From Pyramidobacter sp. (lineage in GTDB: Bacteria; Synergistota; Synergistia; Synergistales; Dethiosulfovibrionaceae), in assembly GCA_016286835.1 (NCBI GenBank), contig JAEEUD010000146.1, positions 1-5,224 of the forward strand: 5,224 nucleotides of DNA, given 5' to 3'. Shown here in pieces: positions 1 to 5,224 of this stretch. Within the stretch, counting starts at the first letter, position 1; every line of letters begins with the position of its first letter. Under the pieces are notes generated by a model, which worked only from the letters and a program-made list of their open reading frames with translations, searched no databases and was not told the DNA's origin. The translations under genes and the position numbers were made by a program.

Positions 1-701
1 ATCTGCCGGCGATCGTCGTCGTTCACGGCGGTCCTGAGACGCGCGACACGTGGGGCTATGACACGGAGGCGCAACTGCTGGCCAACCGCGGCATGGCCGT
101 GCTTCAAGTCAACTACCGCGTCTCGACCGGCTACGGCAAGGCGTTCTGGAAAGCCGGCTTCAAACAGTGGGGACTGAAACAGCAAGACGACATCACCGAC
201 GGCGTAAAATGGCTGATCGATCAGGGTATCGCCGATCCCAAGCGGTTCGCCATCTACGGCGGCAGCTACGGCGGCTACGCGACGCTGATGGGACTGATCA
301 AGACGCCCGAGCTGTACTGCTGCGGTGTTGATTACGTAGGCGTCAGCAACCTGTTCACGCTGTTCAAATCGATCCCCGAATACTGGAAGCCGCTCCTCGA
401 CCAGATGTACGAGACGATCGGCCATCCGGTGAAGGACAAGGAGCAATTCGAGGCCACCTCGCCCACGTTACACGCCAACAAGATCACCGCTCCTCTGTTC
501 ATCGCCCAGGGCGCCAACGATCCGCGCGTGGTCAAGGCACAGTCGGACGCGATGGTCGAGGCTATGCGCGCCCGCGGGGTCGAAGTTCAGTACATGGTGA
601 AGGACAACGAAGGCCACGGTTTCCACAACGAGGAAAACCGCTTCGATTTCTACCATGCCATGGACGCGTTTTTGACCGAGCACCTCGGGCTGAAACGGTA
701 A
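1..701 (+). CDS. S9-family serine peptidase (acylaminoacyl-peptidase / dipeptidyl-peptidase type), C-terminal part
   Basis: This is the C-terminal alpha/beta-hydrolase domain of a prolyl-oligopeptidase-family (S9) peptidase, which cleaves short peptides or removes N-terminal residues. The reading frame is open from base 3, so the gene starts left of the window and the usual N-terminal beta-propeller is not visible; about 233 residues are seen. An HGGP motif (24-35) lies on the strand that helps build the oxyanion hole in this family. The nucleophile elbow GGSYGG follows, with the catalytic Ser at 264-266. The Asp lies in GANDPRV (519-521) and the His in EGHGF (615-617), so the triad is complete, in the family order and spacing. 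The ATG at 93 is internal to the domain and is not the real start. No signal peptide can be judged. It is followed by a hairpin terminator and looks like the last gene of its unit. Family assignment is firm; substrate specificity cannot be told. Confidence 0.93.
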   Translation, partial: LPAIVVVHGGPETRDTWGYDTEAQLLANRGMAVLQVNYRVSTGYGKAFWKAGFKQWGLKQQDDITDGVKWLIDQGIADPKRFAIYGGSYGGYATLMGLIKTPELYCCGVDYVGVSNLFTLFKSIPEYWKPLLDQMYETIGHPVKDKEQFEATSPTLHANKITAPLFIAQGANDPRVVKAQSDAMVEAMRARGVEVQYMVKDNEGHGFHNEENRFDFYHAMDAFLTEHLGLKR

Positions 702-706
702 AGTGC

Positions 707-751
707 GGCGGGACCGTCTCTCAAGCACGAAAGGCGGCCCCGCCTTTATTT
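707..751 (+). terminator. Hairpin terminator after the S9 peptidase gene
   Basis: Bases 707-718 pair with 733-744 in a GC-rich 12-base stem with one A-C mismatch and one G-U pair. The loop is about 14 bases, and TTTATTT follows at 745-751. It begins five bases after the peptidase stop codon, as expected for an intrinsic terminator. A shorter competing hairpin, AAAGGCG (730-736) with CGCCTTT (741-747), uses the same right arm. The tail is interrupted by one A, so read-through into the methyltransferase gene is possible. Confidence 0.65.
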
Positions 752-752
752 C

Positions 753-756
753 GGAG
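753..756 (+). promoter_or_regulatory. Ribosome binding site deciding the methyltransferase start
   Basis: GGAG lies six bases before the ATG at 763. An in-frame GTG at 703 would extend the protein by 20 residues, but it sits beside the preceding stop codon at the foot of the terminator hairpin and has no ribosome binding site, so the ATG at 763 is preferred. Confidence 0.7.
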
Positions 757-762
757 ATAAAA

Positions 763-1587
763 ATGCCGAACATCATTCAAATCGACGACATCACCGCTCC
801 GGAGCTGGACGTTTTCGCGCGGCTGACGGAAGCGCGCCTGCGCAGTCACGAAAAGTTGTTCGTCGCTGAGAGCGTGACCGTGATCGAACACGCCCTGAAT
901 GCCGGATACGAGCCCGTCTCGTTCCTGATGGAGCGCCGCTGCGCGGAAGGCAAGGCGCGCGCACTGCTTGAACGCTGTCCGACCGTTACGGTCTACACGG
1001 CGGAACGCGCCGTACTGGAAAAGCTGACCGGCTATGCGCTGACACGCAGCGTGCTCTGCGCCATGCGGCGCAAAGCGCTTCCCGATGCGTTTTCGATCTG
1101 CGAACGAGCGCACATGCTCTGCGTGCTGGAAAGCATCACCGACAGCACCAACGTCGGCGCGATCTTCCGTTCCGCCGCTGCATTAGGCGTCGAGGCTGTC
1201 CTCCTTTCGCCCGACTGCTGCGATCCCCTCTGCCGCCGCTCGATCCGCGTGTCGATGGGAACGGTGTTTCAGGTTCCCTGGGCGTATCTTACCGACTGGC
1301 CGGACGCAGCCGGCCGTTTTCATGAGCTCGGCTTTCAGCTTGCCGCCCTCGCGTTGAACGAACGCGCTATGAGCATCGATGATCCGTCACTGCGCCGGAT
1401 CGATAAACTGGCCGTCGTCCTCGGCTCCGAGGGACCGGGGCTTCGGCCGGAAACGATCGCCCAATGCGACCACGTCGTGATGATCCCCATGCACAACGGC
1501 GTCGATTCGCTCAACGTCGCCGCCGCAAGTGCCGTTGCGTTCTGGCAGCTGCGGCGCCCATCTGTGGACGACCGGCTGGACAGCTGA
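763..1587 (+). CDS. SpoU/TrmH-family RNA 2'-O-ribose methyltransferase
   Basis: The predicted protein has 274 residues and belongs to the SPOUT (SpoU) class, which transfers a methyl group from S-adenosylmethionine to a ribose 2'-OH in rRNA or tRNA, in the cytoplasm, normally as a dimer with a deep trefoil knot. Residues 1-105 form an N-terminal RNA-binding-type domain (VAESVTVIEHAL at 34-45). The catalytic domain shows motif 1 NVGAIFR (130-136, with the conserved Asn and Arg), the RVSMGTVFQVP stretch (162-172), motif 2 VVLGSEGPGL (218-227) and motif 3 IPMHNGVDSLNVAAASAV (241-258). All key residues are present and the length is normal for TrmH/RlmB-type proteins. The start is the ATG with GGAG six bases upstream. 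It stands alone between two hairpins. The family is certain; which nucleotide of which RNA it modifies cannot be read from the sequence, so no gene symbol is given. Confidence 0.93.
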   Translation: MPNIIQIDDITAPELDVFARLTEARLRSHEKLFVAESVTVIEHALNAGYEPVSFLMERRCAEGKARALLERCPTVTVYTAERAVLEKLTGYALTRSVLCAMRRKALPDAFSICERAHMLCVLESITDSTNVGAIFRSAAALGVEAVLLSPDCCDPLCRRSIRVSMGTVFQVPWAYLTDWPDAAGRFHELGFQLAALALNERAMSIDDPSLRRIDKLAVVLGSEGPGLRPETIAQCDHVVMIPMHNGVDSLNVAAASAVAFWQLRRPSVDDRLDS

Positions 1588-1623
1588 CCAGAACAAACAG
1601 TTTCTTCATAAAAAGCACCCATT

Positions 1624-1652
1624 TTTTCACACGTAAAGATTTTCCTTATAAT
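1624..1652 (+). promoter_or_regulatory. Candidate sigma70-type promoter for the dehydrogenase-antiporter unit
   Basis: A perfect TATAAT at 1647-1652 is preceded, with a 17-base spacer, by TTTTCA at 1624-1629 (4 of 6 matches to TTGACA). The surroundings are AT-rich, in contrast to the GC-rich genes on both sides. Transcription would start near 1659, giving a leader of about 100 bases before the ATG at 1758. This is a sequence match only; no transcription evidence is available. Confidence 0.6.
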
Positions 1653-1655
1653 TTC

Positions 1656-1695
1656 CATGAAAAACGCCTGGCTCTCTTTTCATGCCAGGCATTTT
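1656..1695 (+). promoter_or_regulatory. Two mutually exclusive hairpins in the leader: terminator of the methyltransferase gene and/or leader element
   Basis: Stem A pairs CATGAAAA (1656-1663) with TTTTCATG (1677-1684). Stem B pairs GCCTGGC (1666-1672) with GCCAGGC (1684-1690) and is followed by ATTTTAT; it can be extended past one mismatch by AAAA (1661-1664) with TTTT (1692-1695). The right arm of A lies almost entirely in the loop of B, and the left arm of B lies in the loop of A, so only one can form apart from a pseudoknot. Stem B resembles a weak intrinsic terminator for the methyltransferase gene. If the TATAAT at 1647-1652 is used, both stems would lie at the very start of the dehydrogenase mRNA instead. 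The pairing is directly visible; the function is open. Confidence 0.45.
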
Positions 1696-1742
1696 ATGTT
1701 ATTCTGAATCATTATACAGAGATGTTTTACTGCGTAACTATC

Positions 1743-1751
1743 AAGGAGGAG
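1743..1751 (+). promoter_or_regulatory. Strong ribosome binding site deciding the dehydrogenase start
   Basis: AAGGAGGAG lies six bases before the ATG at 1758. An earlier in-frame ATG at 1722 would add 12 residues but would place this near-perfect Shine-Dalgarno inside the coding region. The alignment with alanine dehydrogenases (MI-G---D/EIKN-E-R) also begins at 1758. Confidence 0.85.
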
Positions 1752-1757
1752 ATTCCA

Positions 1758-2924
1758 ATGATTTTCGGACTGTTGAAGGACATCAAGAACGGCGAGTACC
1801 GCACCATCGCAACGCCCGGCGAGATCGCCACGATCGTCGCTGACGGGCACACTGCCCTGGTCCAGAAAGGCGCGGGCGAACGCTGCGGCTTTTCCGACGA
1901 AGCCTATGAAAAAGCCGGCGCGGAGCTCGTCGGCACAATGGAAGAGATCTACGCCCGGGCAGAATTCGTCACGAAAGTGAAAGAGTTTGAACCGTGCGAG
2001 TACGATCTGATCCGCGAGAACCAGATCGTTTTCACCTGCATCCATCCCGCCGCGCACCCTGCCGAAGTGGACGCGCTTCTGAAGAGCAAGTGCATCGCCT
2101 TCACGGCGGAAGACAGTCACCGCTACGGCTCGCCCAACTGCGAAGCCGCCGGTAAACAGGGCGCACTGTTCGGCCTTGAGTCAATGCTGTCAACCAACGG
2201 CGGCAAGGGAAAGTTTGTCGGCGGTCTCGCTGGCGCTCCCGGCATGAACGTCGTCATCCTCGGCGGCGGCATTGTCGGCAAGAGCGCGCTCCAGGTGCTC
2301 CACGCCCTCGGCGCGCACTGCACCGTGTTCGACATCAACATCGGCACGCTGCGCACGCTGCAGATGCAGTACGGCGACAGCATCGACACCGCGCTTTCGA
2401 CGCGCCAGAACATCGCCAAAGTGCTGCCGCAGACCGATATGATCCTCAACTGCGTGAAGTGGCCCAAGGGCTGCAAGGAATACCTCGTCACTCGTGAAAT
2501 GCTGCGTCTCATGGAAAAAGGTTCCGTCCTCGTTGACATCAGCAACGACGACCAGGGCGCGATCGAGACCTTCCACGAGACGACGCACGAGAATCCGCGC
2601 TACATCGAAGAAGGCATCGTCCATTTCTGCGTCAGCAACATCCCCGGTGCGATCGCCCAGTCAACGTCGATCTCCTACGCCGCCTCGGTGATCGGACACT
2701 TCCGCAGCATCCTCAACAACGGCGTGGCCGAGGCCTGCGTTCGCGACGGTTTCCTGCGCCGTTCCCTGACGTGTTACAAGGGCCTGCTCACCCACGAGGA
2801 AACAAGCGCGCTCCAGAACAAACCGTGGATCCGTCCCGAGGACGTGCTCGGCATCGCCGATCGCGAGCTTGATCCCGCACCTCATGCAACGGTGACGCGC
2901 TCGAACAATTTTTACAAGAAATAA
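1758..2924 (+). CDS. Divergent alanine-dehydrogenase-family NAD(H)-dependent enzyme (AlaDH/PNT fold)
   Basis: This 388-residue cytoplasmic protein belongs to the alanine dehydrogenase / transhydrogenase-alpha family; alanine dehydrogenase interconverts alanine with pyruvate plus ammonia. Family active-site positions are kept: Arg15 in EYRTIATP, Lys75 in TKVKE and His96 in FTCIHPAAHP, all at the expected spacing. The Rossmann domain follows with VVILGGGIVG (165-174), and Asp192 after the second strand points to NAD rather than NADP. VDISNDDQGAIET (259-271) carries Asp near the usual catalytic position, and NIPGAIAQST (294-303) resembles the alanine-dehydrogenase NMPGAVPRTS. Differences are clear: the usual TP-SE-AGR stretch reads SPNCEAAGK (125-133), an extra residue sits in the VD-DQG motif, and NCVKWPKG (231-238) replaces the family's CAVLIPG-type stretch. 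The substrate may therefore not be alanine; opine-type relatives such as carboxyethylornithine synthase are an alternative. It is followed after 40 bases by an antiporter gene, probably in one operon. Fold and cofactor are firm, the substrate is uncertain. Confidence 0.85.
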   Translation: MIFGLLKDIKNGEYRTIATPGEIATIVADGHTALVQKGAGERCGFSDEAYEKAGAELVGTMEEIYARAEFVTKVKEFEPCEYDLIRENQIVFTCIHPAAHPAEVDALLKSKCIAFTAEDSHRYGSPNCEAAGKQGALFGLESMLSTNGGKGKFVGGLAGAPGMNVVILGGGIVGKSALQVLHALGAHCTVFDINIGTLRTLQMQYGDSIDTALSTRQNIAKVLPQTDMILNCVKWPKGCKEYLVTREMLRLMEKGSVLVDISNDDQGAIETFHETTHENPRYIEEGIVHFCVSNIPGAIAQSTSISYAASVIGHFRSILNNGVAEACVRDGFLRRSLTCYKGLLTHEETSALQNKPWIRPEDVLGIADRELDPAPHATVTRSNNFYKK

Positions 2925-2951
2925 GGTTTAGTTCCCCCAATATCAGAGTAT

Positions 2952-2959
2952 AGGAGGAG
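2952..2959 (+). promoter_or_regulatory. Ribosome binding site of the antiporter gene
   Basis: AGGAGGAG ends five bases before the ATG at 2965. It is nearly the same sequence as the site of the dehydrogenase gene. The 40-base gap contains no hairpin or promoter that I can see, which supports one transcript for both genes with strong independent translation starts. Confidence 0.8.
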
Positions 2960-2964
2960 TTTTT

Positions 2965-4365
2965 ATGGAGAACATGGGATTCATTTCAATCGTTCCTTCG
3001 CTTTTGGCCGTTGTGCTGTGCTTCGTCACACGCAACACCGTCGTCTCGCTGATGGTAGCCTGCGCCGTGGGCACGCTCCTTGCCGGTCAGGGGCTGATGG
3101 GCCTGCCCACGCTGCTGAAAAAGAGCATGGGCACCACGGGCTTCGCCTGGGTGATGATGCTGAACGTGTTCATCAGCATCCTCGTTGCCTACTTCCAGAA
3201 GTCCGGCGCCATTCAGGGATTCTCACAGAAAGTGCATGACTGCAAGCTCAGCCGCAAGGGCGTCCAGCTCATCTCGTGGCTGCTCGGCATCTTCGTGTAC
3301 TTCAGCGATTCGTTCTCGCCGCTGTTTGTCGGCACCGTCATGCGCCGCATCTCCGACAATGCCAAAGTCAGCCGTGAAAAGCTTTCCTACATCGCCGACT
3401 CCACCTCCGCGCCCGTGTCCGTGCTCGTGCCGATCACCGGCTGGGCGGCCTACCTCAGCGGACTGGCCGTCGGCGTGGGCTGCATTGCCAATCAGGAGCA
3501 GGCTATGAGCCTGTTCGTTCACGCCATTCCCTTCAACTTCTACGCGCTGTTTGCCGTCTTCTTCGTCTTCCTGATCGGCAGCGGCATCGTCAAGGACTTC
3601 GGACCGATGAAGGTAGCCGAAACCCGTGCCATCAACGAAGGCAAAGTCCTGCGCGACGGCGCCGAGCCCGTCATCGGCAAAGAACTGACCGAGATGGACA
3701 AGCACGAGAAAATCAAGACGCGCGTCTTCCTCAACTTCATCCTGCCCGTCATGATGATCGTCGGCATCGCCGTCGGCACTTACATCACAATGCGTTCGGC
3801 CAAGACCATGGAAGCTTTCCTCGCCGTCGTGCTGTTCATGACCGTCAGCCTGTGGCTCCAGGGCATCCCCCTGAAAGAAGTCATCAACGCCGCCACCGAC
3901 GGCGTGAAGGGCGCCGTACCGGTCGTCATGCTGCTGGCCCTCGCCTACTCCGTCAACTCGCTGAGCAAGACCATGGGAACGGCCAACTACATCGTTTCGC
4001 TGGCGCAGCAGTTCCTCTCGCCCCATCTTCTGCCCTTCGTGATTTTCGTGCTTTCCGCGATCATGGCCTTTGCCACCGGCACCTCATGGGGCACCTTCGC
4101 CATTTGCATGCCCATCGCCCTGCCGCTCGCCTTCAATTATACGAACGGCCAGCTCACCCCGCTCGTCATGGCCTGCTTCGCGGCCGTTGCCGGCGGCGGC
4201 GTGTTCGGCGACCACTGCTCGCCCCTGTCCGATACCACCGTGCTGAGCTCCGCAGGCGCCGCGGCCGACCACATCGACCACGTCAAGACCCAGCTGCCCT
4301 ACGCGCTGGTGTGCGCAGCAGTGGCCTCGGTCGCGTATCTGATCGTGGGATTCACGATGGTATAG
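2965..4365 (+). CDS. NhaC-type Na+/H+ antiporter family membrane protein (COG1757-like)
   Basis: This 466-residue inner-membrane protein has about 12-13 hydrophobic segments (for example near residues 5-22, 25-42, 60-77, 104-122, 188-208, 256-275, 282-299, 356-372, 396-414 and 445-464) and a charged cytoplasmic-type loop at 211-253. Family hallmarks are plain: FVGTVMRRISD (121-131), SREKLSYIADSTSAPVSVL (136-154), ATGTSWG (370-376) and GDHCSPLSDTTVLSS (415-429), followed by DHIDHVKTQLPYAL (435-448). Members exchange Na+ for H+, and some couple this to an organic substrate, as the malate/lactate antiporter MleN does. The DD-type acidic pair common in the first-half motif reads SDSFSPL here (114-120). 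Length and ends look complete. It is the second gene of a probable operon with the dehydrogenase-like enzyme, which hints that it could carry that enzyme's substrate or product; this is inference. The true substrate is unknown. Confidence 0.9.
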   Translation: MENMGFISIVPSLLAVVLCFVTRNTVVSLMVACAVGTLLAGQGLMGLPTLLKKSMGTTGFAWVMMLNVFISILVAYFQKSGAIQGFSQKVHDCKLSRKGVQLISWLLGIFVYFSDSFSPLFVGTVMRRISDNAKVSREKLSYIADSTSAPVSVLVPITGWAAYLSGLAVGVGCIANQEQAMSLFVHAIPFNFYALFAVFFVFLIGSGIVKDFGPMKVAETRAINEGKVLRDGAEPVIGKELTEMDKHEKIKTRVFLNFILPVMMIVGIAVGTYITMRSAKTMEAFLAVVLFMTVSLWLQGIPLKEVINAATDGVKGAVPVVMLLALAYSVNSLSKTMGTANYIVSLAQQFLSPHLLPFVIFVLSAIMAFATGTSWGTFAICMPIALPLAFNYTNGQLTPLVMACFAAVAGGGVFGDHCSPLSDTTVLSSAGAAADHIDHVKTQLPYALVCAAVASVAYLIVGFTMV

Positions 4366-4496
4366 TTTTTTCACTGATACTCTTTCGCGATTGAAAAGCT
4401 TCATCGCAAGGTCGCGTCAAAAGCGGGCACGACAATCGGCGCGCTGTAAGATGGCAGAAAGACTGAGCCGTTTTAATGAAAATAGTTTGACATAGC
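4366..4496. other. Non-coding stretch between the antiporter gene and its terminator
   Basis: These 131 bases show no supportable gene. Just after the stop is a T-run, then a small bulged hairpin (4387-4407: GCGAT plus GAA pairing with TTC plus ATCGC around a four-base loop) with no T-tract after it. It may protect the 3' end of the mRNA or be chance. A TTGACA at 4487-4492 has no matching -10 box. Confidence 0.4.
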
Positions 4497-4542
4497 AAAA
4501 CCAGGCGGTTTCCGATTTTTGACGGAAGCCGCCTGGTTTTTT
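4497..4542 (+). terminator. Strong intrinsic terminator of the dehydrogenase-antiporter unit
   Basis: A 14-base stem pairs 4501-4514 (CCAGGCGGTTTCCG) with 4523-4536, with a single G-U pair, around an eight-base loop. It is preceded by AAAA (4497-4500) and followed by six Ts (4537-4542), a textbook Rho-independent terminator. On the minus strand the same stem is followed by four Ts, so it may also stop transcripts from the convergent gene at 4658-5095. Confidence 0.92.
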
Positions 4543-4657
4543 GTCAGCATTTAGACGTTCTCTCGCGACGTCATCATGTAAAAAAGCTCTCCATCATGAA
4601 CAAACAACTGGACTGTTCCTTTTGCTCGTATGCGAAAACAACGCTCTGTCACCGGGC

Positions 4658-5095
4658 TTAATTTCTTTTGATTGAAAGATTGAGCGAAGCCTTCCCGCTC
4701 TTCGATACTTTGAGCACTCTAAAGCCAACCTGTTTTCCGCCAGGGATTCTTCTGCCCCATTCTGATTTGAAAGGCTCTTTGGGATGGATCCAGCCGGTAA
4801 AGGCATCCCCCTTCCAAACGGTATTACCGGACACAGCGTAGTAAAAATAGTAATCGTCGGGGTCAAACTCGAAAGGCTTGATTACTTTTGTCTCCAAATA
4901 GTCAAGTTTCCACCAACCCTTTGTTGAGACATCGTTAGAGTGGCCTTCCCGTGCAAAGGCAATATAGACTGACCTGCCTGTCAGGTTTACAAACTTGAAC
5001 TCCACAGTTTTCGCTTCAGCACAGTGCACACAGTTTATAACAGTCACAACACAAACCAATAACACAGCAAAAAGCTTCTGTTTCAAATACTTCAT
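4658..5095 (-). CDS. Small exported protein with a DUF1036-like domain
   Basis: The predicted precursor has 145 residues. Residues 1-28 form a clear Sec signal peptide: a charged start (MKYLKQK), a hydrophobic core and an AEA site, so cleavage is likely after residue 28, or after 26 by the HCA triplet. The mature part matches the general pattern of DUF1036: a beta-strand start with an N-T core (FVNLTGRSVYIAFA), GWWKL in the middle, then the aromatic YYFYYAVSGNTVWKGDAFTGW stretch, and a beta-rich tail rich in Lys and Ser. No catalytic motif is visible and the function of the family is not known. The start chosen has AAAGGGG (5104-5110 on the plus strand, read in reverse) eight bases upstream; an in-frame ATG at 5164 lacks such a site and would bury the signal peptide behind 23 residues. 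GC content is about 45% by counting, well below the neighbours, which may mean later acquisition. It is transcribed towards the antiporter gene. Coding status is firm, the DUF1036 match is from memory of the pattern. Confidence 0.8.
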   Translation of the reverse strand: MKYLKQKLFAVLLVCVVTVINCVHCAEAKTVEFKFVNLTGRSVYIAFAREGHSNDVSTKGWWKLDYLETKVIKPFEFDPDDYYFYYAVSGNTVWKGDAFTGWIHPKEPFKSEWGRRIPGGKQVGFRVLKVSKSGKASLNLSIKRN

Positions 5096-5103
5096 AACAA
5101 AAA

Positions 5104-5110
5104 CCCCTTT
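5104..5110 (-). promoter_or_regulatory. Ribosome binding site deciding the start of the exported protein
   Basis: Read on the minus strand this is AAAGGGG, eight bases before the ATG at 5095-5093. It supports that start over the upstream in-frame ATG at 5164. I see no convincing -35/-10 pair for this gene between here and the right edge. Confidence 0.65.
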
Positions 5111-5178
5111 GAAATAACATGAATATCTGCCCGCACAGCGCGCAGTCTGTTCGCTCCTGAACATTTAACGGCAAAAGG

Positions 5179-5209
5179 TTGACCGTCCATCCTGGCCATG
5201 ACGGATAAT
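5179..5209 (+). promoter_or_regulatory. Weak outward-facing promoter candidate at the right edge
   Basis: TTGACC (5179-5184, 5 of 6) and GATAAT (5204-5209, 5 of 6) are separated by 19 bases, two more than the ideal. If real, it would drive a gene to the right of the window, divergent from the exported protein. The long spacer makes it doubtful. Confidence 0.3.
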
Positions 5210-5224
5210 AGTCCCCTACGCAAT

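Noticed and set aside
703..762. GTG start at 703 for the methyltransferase
   Set aside because: It starts beside the peptidase stop at the foot of the terminator hairpin, has no ribosome binding site and adds 20 residues unlike the family.
1464..1757. Upstream extension of the dehydrogenase frame, including an ATG at 1722
   Set aside because: The open frame runs back through the methyltransferase gene, but family similarity and the AAGGAGGAG site both fix the start at 1758.
3223..4026. Long open frame of 267 codons on the minus strand inside the antiporter gene
   Set aside because: Its product is a low-complexity run rich in Asp, Glu, Gly, Val and His, as expected from the reverse strand of a GC-rich membrane-protein gene. 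It has no recognisable domain, and the plus-strand protein here is certain.
3852..4394. Plus-strand open frame of 180 codons overlapping the end of the antiporter gene
   Set aside because: The product is rich in Arg, His and Ala and is a shifted frame of the antiporter, whose conserved motifs lie in the other frame right through this stretch.
4487..4515. TTGACA at 4487-4492 as a promoter -35 box
   Set aside because: At the proper spacing the sequence lies inside the terminator stem and reads nothing like TATAAT.
4554..4572. Inverted repeat GACGT/ACGTC downstream of the exported-protein gene
   Set aside because: It has only five base pairs, a nine-base loop and no T-tract on either strand, so it is probably chance.
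4594..4866. Minus-strand open frame of 90 codons overlapping the exported-protein gene
   Set aside because: It has no ribosome binding site or domain and overlaps a frame with a clear signal peptide and ordered aromatic motifs.

Overview
The window reads as ordinary bacterial chromosome of roughly 60% GC, apart from one gene near the right end that looks closer to 45% by counting sampled lines. Genes are close together, starts carry strong GGAGG-type ribosome binding sites, and the pairing of an alanine-dehydrogenase-family enzyme with an NhaC-family antiporter suits an anaerobic amino-acid fermenter. The overall look recalls Synergistota (Pyramidobacter-like) or a related anaerobe. That placement is an impression from style, not something the sequence proves.

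Layout. Positions 1-701 (+) are the C-terminal catalytic domain of an S9-family serine peptidase (acylaminoacyl-peptidase / dipeptidyl-peptidase type), cut by the left edge, with the full Ser-Asp-His triad present. A hairpin terminator (707-751) follows. Positions 763-1587 (+) encode a SpoU/TrmH-family RNA 2'-O-methyltransferase with all three SAM-knot motifs. Positions 1588-1757 form a 170-base AT-rich leader with a good sigma70-type promoter candidate and two mutually exclusive hairpins. Positions 1758-2924 (+) encode a divergent alanine-dehydrogenase-family NAD(H) enzyme. After 40 bases comes 2965-4365 (+), an NhaC-type (COG1757-like) Na+/H+ antiporter family membrane protein. A strong intrinsic terminator at 4497-4542 closes this two-gene unit. 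On the opposite strand and convergent with it, 4658-5095 (-) encodes a small exported protein with a DUF1036-like domain. The right edge (5096-5224) holds its upstream region and a weak outward-facing promoter candidate.

How the genes work together. The dehydrogenase-like gene and the antiporter are the only clear functional pair: same strand, short gap, no terminator between them, a shared candidate promoter and a shared terminator. A plausible reading is that one acts on an amino acid or related carboxylate while the other moves Na+/H+ or the substrate itself. The peptidase could supply amino acids to such a metabolism, but nothing in the sequence ties it directly to the pair. I see no mobile element, CRISPR array, tRNA or rRNA. 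I do not see a convincing novel multi-gene system; the points most worth a second look are the divergent enzyme with its transporter partner, the leader that precedes them, and the low-GC exported protein.
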